A stretch of DNA of 19,356 nt from Gelidibacter sp035515035 (GTDB lineage Bacteria; Bacteroidota; Bacteroidia; Flavobacteriales; Flavobacteriaceae). The first letter of the stretch is position 1; each line of letters opens with the position of its first letter. The stretch is taken from NCBI RefSeq assembly GCF_035515035.1, contig NZ_DATJCA010000166.1, positions 1 to 19,356 of the forward strand, given 5' to 3'. The notes beneath the pieces were generated by a model. It did no database searches. It was not told the DNA's origin and was given only the letters and a program-made list of their open reading frames with translations. Below are positions 1-7,555 of this stretch, one piece after another. The position numbers and the translations under genes were made by a program.

Positions 1-450
1 ATTATTATAATCAATCAATCCTGTGGCTTTGTCCACACCATAAAAAGAAGGATCATATAGTTTACCCGAAAAATTCACCGGAGAACCATGAGTTAAATGA
101 CCCCCATGCGAGAGGTCAAAACCAAGGATTTTATCTCCAGGTTTTAAGCACATAGAATAAACAGCGGTATTTGCTTGACTTCCAGAGTGCGGTTGAACGT
201 TGGCATATTCAGCTCCAAATAAGGCTTTGGCACGATCTATGGCTAATTGCTCCACCTCATCTACTATTTCACACCCTCCATAATAACGCTTTCCAGGATA
301 GCCCTCGGCGTACTTATTGGTTAAAACCGATCCGGCGGCTTCCATTACCTGATTGCTTACAAAATTCTCTGAAGCAATAAGTTCTAAACCGTTTAGCTGT
401 CTCTCTTTTTCAGCTTCTATAAGCTCAAATATTTGTTGGTCACGTTGCAT
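1..450 (-). CDS. glyA: Serine hydroxymethyltransferase, N-terminal 150 residues (partial at window edge)
   Basis: GlyA is a cytosolic PLP enzyme that interconverts serine and glycine while charging tetrahydrofolate with a one-carbon unit. Translating the minus strand from the ATG at 450-448 gives 150 codons with no stop up to the window edge. It begins MQRDQQIFELIEAEKERQ and carries the family blocks LELIASENFVS (about residues 23-33), NKYAEGYPGKRYYGG (about 48-62) and NVQPHSGSQAN (about 96-106), followed by LSHGGHLTHG. These match the family N-terminus closely. The PLP-binding lysine region lies outside the window. The gene diverges from fahA, and a TAnnTTTG box on its own strand (521-528) would give a leader of roughly 65 bases. 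Nothing looks broken; the gene is simply cut by the window. Confidence 0.95.
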   Translation of the reverse strand, partial: MQRDQQIFELIEAEKERQLNGLELIASENFVSNQVMEAAGSVLTNKYAEGYPGKRYYGGCEIVDEVEQLAIDRAKALFGAEYANVQPHSGSQANTAVYSMCLKPGDKILGFDLSHGGHLTHGSPVNFSGKLYDPSFYGVDKATGLIDYNN

Positions 451-467
451 AAATTAGATTTTTAGAC

Positions 468-487
468 ATTCCCGCGAAGACGGAAAT
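468..487. repeat. Decayed GC-rich hairpin repeat in the glyA leader
   Basis: ATTCCCGCGAAGACGGAAAT can form an imperfect hairpin (ATT/AAT and CCG/CGG pair, with mismatches). It resembles, from memory, a dispersed intergenic word of the type ATTCCCGCGAAGGCGGGAAT found in many genomes. It stands out as a GC-rich island in AT-rich intergenic DNA. Confidence 0.35.
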
Positions 488-520
488 CTTAATTCATAAT
501 AATTTCTTGTCAATTTTCAC

Positions 521-555
521 CAAAAATAGTAAATACAATAGTTAATCAAGTCAAA
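521..555 (-). promoter_or_regulatory. Candidate glyA promoter (TTTG-N23-TATTTTTG)
   Basis: Read on the minus strand, TATTTTTG (528-521) fits the Bacteroidota -7 consensus TAnnTTTG exactly. A TTTG (555-552) lies 23 bases upstream as a -33 element. It points at glyA with a leader of about 65 bases. This is inferred from consensus only. Confidence 0.5.
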
Positions 556-626
556 AAAAGAATTATTCATCTGAATTTAATCGAATTATAATTTCCTCTA
601 AAACAACATAACTTTAAGTTTATTTT

Positions 627-659
627 TTGTTTTTAAATTAAAAAAAATATGTAGGTTTG
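627..659 (+). promoter_or_regulatory. fahA promoter (TTG-N22-TAGGTTTG)
   Basis: TAGGTTTG (652-659) is a perfect TAnnTTTG box. TTTG (626-629) sits 22 bases upstream, as expected for the primary sigma factor of Bacteroidota. Transcription would start near 665. The box therefore excludes the TTG at 657 as a start codon and favours the ATG at 696. Confidence 0.7.
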
Positions 660-695
660 AATAGATTTAATATGAAACAAATTAATTGCAATACT

Positions 696-1991
696 ATGTC
701 TATATCAGCAAATAACCCTCATCGCACATCTTGGCTTCACGTGGGAAAGAACTCTGATTTTCCTATACAGAACATCCCATTTGGTGTGTTTTTAACCCGA
801 GATGATATCATTACCATTGGCACCCGAATTGGGGATACAGCCATCGATCTTGGTGCACTGCATCAACTTGGATATTTTGAGGGGATTCCATTGACTGACG
901 ATATATTTCTTCAGGACACTCTAAATGATTTTATTGCCGATGGCCGTAAAACATGGCGTGCCGTTAGAAATAGAATTGCTGATATTTTTGACAGTAATAA
1001 CACCACCCTGAAAAGCAATCTCAAACATAAAGAAATCGTTTGCTTTAGGTTGGACGAAATAGAAATGCAATTGCCGGTTCATATTGGTGATTATACCGAT
1101 TTCTATTCGAGTCTTGAACACGCCACCAATGTAGGGACCATGTTTAGAGGTGCTGACAATGCGTTGATGCCAAACTGGTTGCACATTCCTGTAGGTTACC
1201 ATGGCAGGAGCTCCTCGATTATTCCATCTGGAATTCCTATACACAGACCTCAGGGTCAAACTTTACCGGATGGCGCTACTGAACCTGTTTTCGGTCCGTC
1301 TAAATTGATCGATTTTGAATTGGAAATGGCTTTTATAACCACAGATGCCAACGATTTGGGCGAATCTATTCCTGTCAATGAAGCAGAAGAATACATTTTT
1401 GGATTGGTTCTTTTTAACGACTGGTCTGCTAGAGACATCCAAAAATGGGAATACGTGCCTTTAGGACCATTCTTAGCGAAAAGCTTCGCCTCATCTATGT
1501 CGCCTTGGATTGTGACCCTTGATGCTCTAGAGCCCTTCAAAGTTGAAAGCCCGAAACCCATCAAGCCGCTATTACCTTATTTAAAATCGAAGGGAAAGAA
1601 AGGGTACGACATCAATTTGGAAGTTGCGATACGTCCAAAAGACGCTAAAGAAACCATTGTGAGCAAATCCAACTTTAAATATATGTATTGGAATATGTCT
1701 CAGCAATTGGCACACCATACCATTAATGGCTGTCCAATAAATTCAGGTGATATGATGGGAAGTGGAACCATTTCTGGACCTACTGAAGACTCATACGGCT
1801 CTATGTTGGAATTGACTTGGAGAGGCGAAAAACCTATAAAGATGAAAGATGGTACGGAACGTAAATTCATCAACGATTACGATACGGTCATCATGAGAGG
1901 CCATTGTGAAAAAGACGGTACCAGGATAGGATTTGGCGAGGTTTCAACACAACTGCTCCCAATTTTCAATCAGAAGAAGAAAAAACAATAA
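696..1991 (+). CDS. fahA: Fumarylacetoacetase
   Basis: FahA hydrolyses fumarylacetoacetate to fumarate and acetoacetate, the last step of tyrosine catabolism, in the cytosol. The 431-residue product aligns by eye along its length with eukaryotic FAH. The metal and catalytic positions are visible: D135 and H142 in DYTDFYSSLEHATNVGTMF, E208 and E210 in DFELEMAF, D242 and R246 in NDWSARDIQKWEYVPLGPF, Q249, and K262 in AKSF. Later blocks SNFKYMYWNMSQQLAHH and GSGTISGPTEDSYGSMLEL are also typical. The frame is open back to a TTG at 657 and an ATG at 672. The TTG lies inside the promoter box, and family N-termini begin at the SANNP block, so the ATG at 696 is chosen. The gene is divergent from glyA, appears monocistronic and ends in a strong terminator. 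No other tyrosine-pathway gene is in the window. Confidence 0.96.
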   Translation: MSISANNPHRTSWLHVGKNSDFPIQNIPFGVFLTRDDIITIGTRIGDTAIDLGALHQLGYFEGIPLTDDIFLQDTLNDFIADGRKTWRAVRNRIADIFDSNNTTLKSNLKHKEIVCFRLDEIEMQLPVHIGDYTDFYSSLEHATNVGTMFRGADNALMPNWLHIPVGYHGRSSSIIPSGIPIHRPQGQTLPDGATEPVFGPSKLIDFELEMAFITTDANDLGESIPVNEAEEYIFGLVLFNDWSARDIQKWEYVPLGPFLAKSFASSMSPWIVTLDALEPFKVESPKPIKPLLPYLKSKGKKGYDINLEVAIRPKDAKETIVSKSNFKYMYWNMSQQLAHHTINGCPINSGDMMGSGTISGPTEDSYGSMLELTWRGEKPIKMKDGTERKFINDYDTVIMRGHCEKDGTRIGFGEVSTQLLPIFNQKKKKQ

Positions 1992-2009
1992 GCGGGAAGC
2001 ATGAAGCAC

Positions 2010-2050
2010 AAAGCACGGAGATTGGTAGCGACTAATTTTCGTGCTTTTTC
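2010..2050 (+). terminator. fahA rho-independent terminator
   Basis: AAAGCACG (2010-2017) pairs with CGTGCTTT (2040-2047). Between them GAG pairs with TTT (two wobbles) and ATTGGT with ACTAAT (one wobble) around an AGCG loop. The result is an unbroken stem of 17 pairs running into a T-rich tract from 2045. It starts 18 bases after the fahA stop. Confidence 0.85.
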
Positions 2051-2100
2051 TATTTAATCAATTGCTTCAAGCTCCAAGCCTCTAACTTCCGACTCCTTCA

Positions 2101-2132
2101 TTTGGCATGTGTTTTGGAATCCATTAACTTTA
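2101..2132 (+). promoter_or_regulatory. Candidate promoter of the 2153 lipoprotein gene
   Basis: TTTG (2101-2104), a 20-base spacer and TAACTTTA (2125-2132, seven of eight matches to TAnnTTTG) predict a transcript start near 2138, about 15 bases before the ATG at 2153. The alternative TTG start at 2102 would lie inside the -33 element. Confidence 0.5.
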
Positions 2133-2152
2133 ACAAATTAAATACCAGACTT

Positions 2153-3337
2153 ATGAAAGCAAAACTACTCTTCACAGTATTTATTTTATTAATTGCTTCT
2201 TGCAGTGGTAAAAAGCAGATCGAGAAAGCGCTTCATTCTGGAAATTATGATTTGGCCATTGAGGATGCTTTAAGGAGACTCGAAAGCAATAAGAATAAAG
2301 ATCGTAAACAAGATTTTGTGGTCATGCTGAAAAACGCTTTTGAAAAGGCCGTTGAGCGTGATCTAAATACGATTAAACATCTCAGAAAAGATGGCAATCC
2401 TGAGCATTATAAAACTATTTATGAGACTTATCTCAACTTGAATTCGCGTCAGGAAGTTATTAAACCTGTACTGCCATTACAAATAGGCAATAAGCCACTG
2501 CGGTTGGATTTTAAAGACTATTCCCATGTCATTACCCAGTCCCGCAATGAGGTTTCTTCCTATCTGTACGATACTGGATTGTCACTTCTGGATTCACATA
2601 ACAAACAGGACATCAAGGAAGCGTATAACACCTTTCAATACATAGATCGTATCAACCCAAAATATAAAGACGTACGGAATTTAAGGCAAAAGGCCCATAA
2701 TCTTGGATCTGATTATGTTATTGTAACTATTGAAAACCAAACCGATCAAATCATTCCAAAGCGATTGGAAGACGATCTGTTAAATTTCGATACCTACGGA
2801 TTGAATCAATTTTGGACTGTTTACCATGCCAATCCTGATGAGAGAATTAACTATGATTATGCCATGTCTTTACAACTGAAACGCATTAATATTTCGCCAG
2901 AACGATTTAATGAAAAGCAGTTGCTCAGAGAGCGTCAAATTGTAGATGGTTGGAAATACCAAAAAGACAGCAGAGGAAACGTTGTAAAGGACAGTTTAGG
3001 AAACGATATCAAAATTGACAATGTCATCAATGTACGGGCACGTTTTTTTGAATATCACCAATTTAAATCGACTCAGGTCCTTGCGGATGTAGTATATGTG
3101 GACTTAAAAAACAACCAAACTTTGGATGTGTTTCCAATCAACAGCGAATTTGTATTTGAAAACATCTATGCCACCGTCAAAGGTGATGAGCGCGCACTGA
3201 GTGCTCAGGATCGCGACTTACTGCGCAATAGAAGCTTACGTTTTCCTTCAAATGCTGATATGGTTTACGATACCGGCGAAGACCTCAAACTAAAACTAAA
3301 ACAGATTATAAATTCATATAAAATGCGAAATAAATAA
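2153..3337 (+). CDS. Conserved flavobacterial lipoprotein, function unknown
   Basis: The 394-residue product starts MKAKLLFTVFILLIASC, a signal peptide ending in a lipobox-like IASC with the lipidated Cys at 17. The next residues SGKK are basic, so the acidic surface-export signal described in some Bacteroidota lipoproteins is absent. This suggests periplasmic anchoring. The N-terminal third is helical and charged, and the SGNYDLAIEDALRRLES stretch resembles a TPR helix pair. A second helical stretch of similar flavour follows (around DTGLSLLDSHNKQDIKEAYN), and the C-terminal half looks like mixed alpha/beta. The frame extends upstream to a TTG at 2102, but the signal peptide and promoter place the start at 2153. 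I know no function for this family. The gene stands alone, between a terminator upstream and another at its stop. Confidence 0.8.
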   Translation: MKAKLLFTVFILLIASCSGKKQIEKALHSGNYDLAIEDALRRLESNKNKDRKQDFVVMLKNAFEKAVERDLNTIKHLRKDGNPEHYKTIYETYLNLNSRQEVIKPVLPLQIGNKPLRLDFKDYSHVITQSRNEVSSYLYDTGLSLLDSHNKQDIKEAYNTFQYIDRINPKYKDVRNLRQKAHNLGSDYVIVTIENQTDQIIPKRLEDDLLNFDTYGLNQFWTVYHANPDERINYDYAMSLQLKRINISPERFNEKQLLRERQIVDGWKYQKDSRGNVVKDSLGNDIKIDNVINVRARFFEYHQFKSTQVLADVVYVDLKNNQTLDVFPINSEFVFENIYATVKGDERALSAQDRDLLRNRSLRFPSNADMVYDTGEDLKLKLKQIINSYKMRNK

Positions 3338-3367
3338 AAACTCCCAAAATCTAATTTGGGCGTTTTT
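3336..3367. terminator. Terminator overlapping the lipoprotein stop codon, probably bidirectional
   Basis: CCCAAA (3343-3348) pairs with TTTGGG (3355-3360) around ATCTAA. After one mismatch the stem continues as AAAAC/GTTTT. A T run follows on the plus strand (3363-3367), and the A run on the other flank gives T residues on the minus strand. It could therefore also stop transcripts from the PH-domain gene at 3457-3924. Confidence 0.8.
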
Positions 3368-3456
3368 CCATGACCTATTTGATTTTACATCTGTCCGAAT
3401 GACTTCGTCTATTACGCAACTATTGATTAGTTACGTCACGAACATTACACCAGAGT

Positions 3457-3924
3457 TTAAAGTGCTCTTAGAGCATTTAAAAGCTCATCAGGTCTTTCAG
3501 AACTGAGAATGTATTTCTTAGAGGTCGTGGTAATTCCCACCATCTGTCTTCTGTCCTTAACAAAACTAATAGCCCCGTCCATCGTATTTCCGATGAATCC
3601 AAAAACTCCTTTACTACCATAAGTCATGGTCAAACTCGTCTGCGCTAATTTTGTGACCTCTACAATGTCCGATTTTGGAATGTATATCTGACCAATATTT
3701 TTCTTTAAAATAACCCCCTCATCTTCAACGACTATTTCGTTCATAGAGTTCGCGTAAAAGTAAAAAACCGTACTGGCAATAATCAATCCCAAAACAAGCC
3801 CCCAAATCCATCCATCACTTTCATTTGTAGTAACTAAACCAAGAGTTACCAAAACCAACACACTCAATACGCCAGTAGTCATAATCTTCACAGATGAAGA
3901 ACTTTTGCTTTGGTAAATTTTCAT
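3457..3924 (-). CDS. Membrane protein with a C-terminal bacterial PH-like domain
   Basis: The 155-residue protein has two predicted membrane helices, about residues 13-32 (ending LVLVTLGLV) and 39-58 (WIWGLVLGLIIASTVFYF), separated by a short polar turn. The remaining ~95 residues (about 62-155) are beta-rich and end in a single helix (SSERPDELLNALRAL), the layout of bacterial PH (bPH) domains. The domain includes EDEGVILKK, IPKSDIVEV and a glycine-rich stretch GSKGVFGFIGNT. The likely topology is an inner-membrane hairpin with a cytosolic PH domain. The gene begins 40 bases after the ytxJ stop on the same strand, so the two are probably co-transcribed. The PH assignment is from fold pattern, not from invariant residues, and its partner is unknown. 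Confidence 0.6.
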   Translation of the reverse strand: MKIYQSKSSSSVKIMTTGVLSVLVLVTLGLVTTNESDGWIWGLVLGLIIASTVFYFYANSMNEIVVEDEGVILKKNIGQIYIPKSDIVEVTKLAQTSLTMTYGSKGVFGFIGNTMDGAISFVKDRRQMVGITTTSKKYILSSERPDELLNALRAL

Positions 3925-3964
3925 GGATTTATTTATTAAAGGTTTCTATCGAAGATATGATATA

Positions 3965-4375
3965 TTAAACAAACTTTTCTAATTCCATATTATTAATCCC
4001 ACTATGACTCTCATGAGCTACCACTACACCATTTTTGACCACCACCAATTGCGGCGATTGGTGCATGACCTGAAATTGTTCAGCAATTTTGTTTGAAATG
4101 GCTCTGTAGGCCAACAAATCTAAATAGTACAGATCGGCCTCATTTTTTGAAAATTGATAATCTTTCTTAAATTGACTGATCACCATTCTACTCACCCCAC
4201 AGCGCGTGGAGTGTTTAAAGATGAATTGTGGTTTGGTTTTGGATTTTTCCACAAGGGCATCCAATTGTTCCAAAGTATTTAAATCAATCCAAGGCGTTTC
4301 ATTTTCTTGATTAAGATTATCCGAGCCGGCAGAGGAGCTTGAAGAAGCCCCAAAAAGTTTATTAAATAGTCCCAT
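3965..4375 (-). CDS. ytxJ: YtxJ/BrxC-like bacillithiol-system monothiol redox protein
   Basis: The 136-residue protein has a thioredoxin-like core. A single active-site cysteine, C59, lies in FKHSTRCGVS, and the cis-proline motif SPQLVVV (P108) is where it should be. YtxJ (BrxC) proteins are monothiol bacilliredoxins proposed to remove bacillithiol from protein thiols. Their presence implies that the organism makes bacillithiol, which is known for many Flavobacteriaceae. There is no second active-site cysteine. The N-terminus (residues 9-18) is a serine-rich low-complexity linker, GASSSSSAGS. ATG start at 4375. It is the first gene of a probable two-gene operon with the PH-domain membrane protein downstream. 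The family call is firm; the substrate is unknown. Confidence 0.8.
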   Translation of the reverse strand: MGLFNKLFGASSSSSAGSDNLNQENETPWIDLNTLEQLDALVEKSKTKPQFIFKHSTRCGVSRMVISQFKKDYQFSKNEADLYYLDLLAYRAISNKIAEQFQVMHQSPQLVVVKNGVVVAHESHSGINNMELEKFV

Positions 4376-4453
4376 GTGAGTGTTTTATATTAGTTATTGA
4401 TATTCTTCATTACTTATTCGTGGTTTCACATAAATTAAGATTCTTCCACCACC

Positions 4454-4471
4454 AATCGTTAATCGTTAATC
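4454..4471. repeat. 7-base tandem word repeat AATCGTT
   Basis: AATCGTT occurs twice in tandem, followed by AATC (4454-4471). A degenerate continuation CTCAATC follows. It resembles the other low-complexity word tracts in this window. Confidence 0.6.
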
Positions 4472-4582
4472 CTCAATCTTTAGTTTCCATTGCGTTAAAG
4501 TTTTTCTAAATAGCTCTCTTCTTAGCTAAATTCTGAATAACTTTATAGAGCAGTCGAACAATATCCATACATCTTACAAACT

Positions 4583-4627
4583 GACAAAATGACAGTTAAT
4601 TCTTGATGTTTAGCGACATTTTGTCGC
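4583..4627. promoter_or_regulatory. Inverted repeat upstream of clpB (candidate heat-shock operator)
   Basis: GACAAAATG (4583-4591) is the perfect reverse complement of CATTTTGTC (4617-4625), with 25 bases between. The right arm is also part of its own hairpin, GCGACA-TTT-TGTCGC (4613-4627). It is not the CIRCE element (TTAGCACTC-N9-GAGTGCTAA). Position and symmetry suggest control of clpB, but no factor can be named. Confidence 0.45.
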
Positions 4628-4766
4628 GCCTCGTGGCTTGGTAAGGTAATTGAAATACACCTTGAAAACAACTACGAATTTAATAAAAACTCCAGCAAAT
4701 GAGGAGTCAAGAATATAAATAATAACGTACAAAAAATAAGATACCCGCTTTTTCGGGCCAAATATT

Positions 4767-7382
4767 ATGAACTTTAACGATTATACCATAAAATCACAAG
4801 AGGCCATTCAGCAGGCGCAACAGCTCGCTCAAAGTCATGGCCATCAACAAATAGAAAATGAGCATCTATTTAAAGCCATTTCTGAAGTTGACGAAAACGT
4901 ATTGCCATTCCTTCTTAAAAAACTGAATGTCAATATGAACCTATTGGAACAGACCTTAGACCGACAATTAGAAAGTTTCCCTAAGGTGACCGGTGGCGAT
5001 ATTATGCTCTCAAGAGAGGCAAACAAAACCTTGAATGAGGCGGCCATCATTGCAAAAAAGATGAAGGACGATTATGTTTCCATTGAACATTTACTTTTGG
5101 CCGTTTTTAAATCGGACAGTAAAATAGCGCAAATGCTCAAGGACCAAGGGGTTACTGAGAAAGCACTGACTGCCGGGATTGAAGAATTACGCCAAGGCGA
5201 TCGGGTCACTTCACAAAGTCAAGAAGACACCTATAATTCCTTGAACAAATACGCTAAAAACCTCAATCAAATGGCCAAGGATGGTCGCTTGGATCCGGTG
5301 ATAGGACGTGATGAGGAAATTAGAAGAATCCTTCAAATCCTTTCGCGCCGTACCAAAAACAACCCTATTCTTGTTGGAGAGCCTGGTACAGGTAAAACGG
5401 CTATTGCAGAAGGTTTGGCACATCGTATTATAGATGGTGACGTTCCTGAAAACCTAAAGGACAAACAGGTTTTCGCTTTAGATATGGGTGCGTTAATTGC
5501 AGGTGCAAAATATAAAGGGGAATTTGAAGAACGTTTAAAAGCCGTCATTAAGGAAGTCACTTCAAGTGAAGGCGATATCGTTTTGTTCATTGATGAAATC
5601 CACACGCTCGTTGGTGCAGGTGGCGGACAAGGCGCCATGGATGCTGCCAACATTTTAAAACCAGCTTTGGCAAGAGGCGAATTGCGAGCCATTGGAGCCA
5701 CTACCCTTGACGAATATCAAAAATACTTTGAAAAAGATAAAGCTTTGGAACGTCGTTTCCAAAAAGTGATGGTGGACGAGCCGGATACGGAAAGTGCGAT
5801 TTCCATTCTCCGTGGCATTAAGGAAAAATATGAAACCCATCATAAAGTACGAATTAAAGACGAAGCCATTATTGGTGCGGTAGAACTCTCCGAACGTTAT
5901 ATTACCAACAGATTTCTGCCCGATAAAGCCATTGACCTTATGGACGAGGCAGCGTCCAAATTACGCATGGAAATCAACTCCAAACCAGAAGAACTGGATG
6001 TATTGGATAGAAAAGTGATGCAGTTGGAAATTGAAATAGAAGCCATTAAGCGCGAAAAAGACGAAACTAAATTGCAAAACCTACGTTCTGAGCTTGCCAA
6101 CATTAAAGAAGAGCGCAATGAAATGAATGCGAAGTGGATGAGCGAAAAAGAAGTGGTTGACAATATTCAAATCGCTAAATCCGATATTGAAAACTTTAAA
6201 TTGGAAGCAGAACGTGCAGAACGTGAAGGCGATTATGGCAAGGTAGCGGAGATCCGTTATGGAAAAATCAAGGAGGCCCAAGAGGAACTTGAAAAACTTC
6301 AAAAGGAACTACAGGCAAATCAATCTGGAAGCTCCCTGATCAAAGAAGAAGTAACTTATGAGGATATCGCAGAAGTTGTGGCCAAATGGACAGGAATTCC
6401 AGTAACCAAAATGTTGCAGAGTGATAGAGAAAAGCTGTTAAAACTTGAAGATCAATTACACAAACGTGTGGTGGGACAGGACGAAGCCATCACAGCAGTG
6501 AGTGATGCCGTGAGACGTAGTCGTGCAGGATTGCAAAACCCGAAAAAACCAATTGGCACCTTCCTGTTTTTAGGAACTACCGGGGTTGGAAAGACCGAAT
6601 TGGCAAAGGCTTTAGCAGAATATCTGTTTGACGATGAAGCTGCCATGACGCGAATTGACATGAGCGAATACCAAGAACGTCACAGCGTCAGCAGATTGAT
6701 TGGCGCACCTCCAGGATACGTAGGTTATGATGAAGGCGGGCAATTAACCGAAGCTGTAAGAAGAAAACCTTATTCAGTGGTGCTGCTCGATGAAATAGAG
6801 AAAGCCCATCCAGACACCTTTAATATTTTATTACAGGTCTTGGATGAAGGCCACTTGACAGATAACAAAGGGCGGCTTGCAGATTTCAAAAACACTATTA
6901 TCATTATGACTTCCAATATGGGAAGTGATATCATCCAACAACGTTTTGAAGCGACAAAAGATATCGATACTGCTATAGAATCGGCAAAAATTGATGTCTT
7001 GGGCTTATTAAAACAAAACGTACGTCCGGAGTTTTTAAACAGGATTGACGACATCATAATGTTTACACCATTATCAAGAGAAAATATTATTGAGATTGTA
7101 GGATTACAATTGAAGGGCTTAACAAGAATGCTAGACAAACAAGGTATTACTTTTGATGCAACAGATGAGGCCACGGCCTATTTAGCAGAGAAAGGTTACA
7201 ATCCTGAGTATGGTGCGAGACCCGTAAAACGTGTCATACAAAAAGAAGTATTGAATGAATTGAGTAAAGAATTGCTCGCTGGAACGATTACTGCAGACAG
7301 CATTGTCCTGTTAGATTCATTTAACAATAAACTGGTCTTTAGAAATCAAGAACAATTGGTGGACGAGGTTCAGAAACAGTAA
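4767..7382 (+). CDS. clpB: ATP-dependent disaggregase ClpB (Hsp100)
   Basis: ClpB is a cytosolic hexameric AAA+ machine that pulls polypeptides out of aggregates together with DnaK. The 871-residue protein is full length. The double Clp N domain covers about residues 1-145. The first AAA+ domain has Walker A GEPGTGKT (204-211), pore loop KYKGEFEER (Y248) and Walker B VLFIDE (271-276). The M-domain coiled coil covers about 405-525 and is rich in E, K and L. The second AAA+ domain has Walker A GTTGVGKT (602-609), pore loop GYVGYDEGG (Y650) and Walker B VVLLDE (670-675), then a GARPVKR sensor-2 block near the C-terminus. The coiled-coil insert separates ClpB from ClpC and ClpA. The ATG at 4767 begins the N domain directly. 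The gene is alone, with a long upstream region and its own terminator, as expected for stress-controlled expression. Confidence 0.98.
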   Translation: MNFNDYTIKSQEAIQQAQQLAQSHGHQQIENEHLFKAISEVDENVLPFLLKKLNVNMNLLEQTLDRQLESFPKVTGGDIMLSREANKTLNEAAIIAKKMKDDYVSIEHLLLAVFKSDSKIAQMLKDQGVTEKALTAGIEELRQGDRVTSQSQEDTYNSLNKYAKNLNQMAKDGRLDPVIGRDEEIRRILQILSRRTKNNPILVGEPGTGKTAIAEGLAHRIIDGDVPENLKDKQVFALDMGALIAGAKYKGEFEERLKAVIKEVTSSEGDIVLFIDEIHTLVGAGGGQGAMDAANILKPALARGELRAIGATTLDEYQKYFEKDKALERRFQKVMVDEPDTESAISILRGIKEKYETHHKVRIKDEAIIGAVELSERYITNRFLPDKAIDLMDEAASKLRMEINSKPEELDVLDRKVMQLEIEIEAIKREKDETKLQNLRSELANIKEERNEMNAKWMSEKEVVDNIQIAKSDIENFKLEAERAEREGDYGKVAEIRYGKIKEAQEELEKLQKELQANQSGSSLIKEEVTYEDIAEVVAKWTGIPVTKMLQSDREKLLKLEDQLHKRVVGQDEAITAVSDAVRRSRAGLQNPKKPIGTFLFLGTTGVGKTELAKALAEYLFDDEAAMTRIDMSEYQERHSVSRLIGAPPGYVGYDEGGQLTEAVRRKPYSVVLLDEIEKAHPDTFNILLQVLDEGHLTDNKGRLADFKNTIIIMTSNMGSDIIQQRFEATKDIDTAIESAKIDVLGLLKQNVRPEFLNRIDDIIMFTPLSRENIIEIVGLQLKGLTRMLDKQGITFDATDEATAYLAEKGYNPEYGARPVKRVIQKEVLNELSKELLAGTITADSIVLLDSFNNKLVFRNQEQLVDEVQKQ

Positions 7383-7409
7383 ACGTTGGCATTTTGAATG
7401 CCGGCGTTT
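7381..7409 (+). other. 13-pair hairpin starting inside the clpB stop codon
   Basis: Bases 7381-7393 pair with 7397-7409 (two G-U wobbles) around a TTG loop. The stem begins at the second base of the TAA stop. No T run follows, so it is not a standard terminator. It may protect the clpB mRNA 3' end or act with the terminator 40 bases downstream. Confidence 0.6.
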
Positions 7410-7450
7410 GAAAGTCCGAGAGGATTTTTCATAATAATTGGTTGGTTAGG

Positions 7451-7490
7451 AACAGCACAAGTCTTGAAAAAGATGAGTGCTGTTTTTTTT
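7451..7490 (+). terminator. clpB rho-independent terminator
   Basis: AACAGCAC (7451-7458) pairs with GTGCTGTT (7477-7484). A second helix TCTT/AAGA closes a GAAA loop inside it. A run of eight T (7483-7490) follows. This is a canonical terminator on the plus strand. Confidence 0.9.
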
Positions 7491-7555
7491 GATTTGAGTC
7501 AAAAAACCTTCCGTCAAAGTTGTAACTTAACGATTATATGTAAAAGAAAAAACGA

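Larger units (their letters stand above)
4376..4766. other. 391-base divergent gap between ytxJ and clpB
   Basis: No credible gene is seen. The gap holds a short word repeat (4454-4471), a TAACTTTA box (4538-4545, weak match to the -7 consensus), a 9-bp inverted repeat (4583-4625) and a small hairpin CCCG...CGGG just before the clpB start (about 4744-4757). No clear promoter for either gene could be fixed by eye. Confidence 0.6.

Noticed and set aside
171..380. Plus-strand open frame of 69 codons
   Set aside because: It lies antisense to the well-conserved glyA coding sequence and has no recognisable protein pattern.
657..695. Upstream TTG (657) and ATG (672) as fahA starts
   Set aside because: The TTG is inside a perfect -7 promoter box, the ATG at 672 would be only a few bases from the predicted transcript start, and family N-termini begin at the 696 ATG.
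4583..4627. CIRCE (HrcA operator) upstream of clpB
   Set aside because: The arms do not match TTAGCACTC/GAGTGCTAA and the spacer is far longer than nine bases.
5333..5701. Minus-strand open frame of 122 codons inside clpB
   Set aside because: It is a shadow of the highly conserved first AAA+ domain. Several similar minus-strand frames in clpB were rejected for the same reason.
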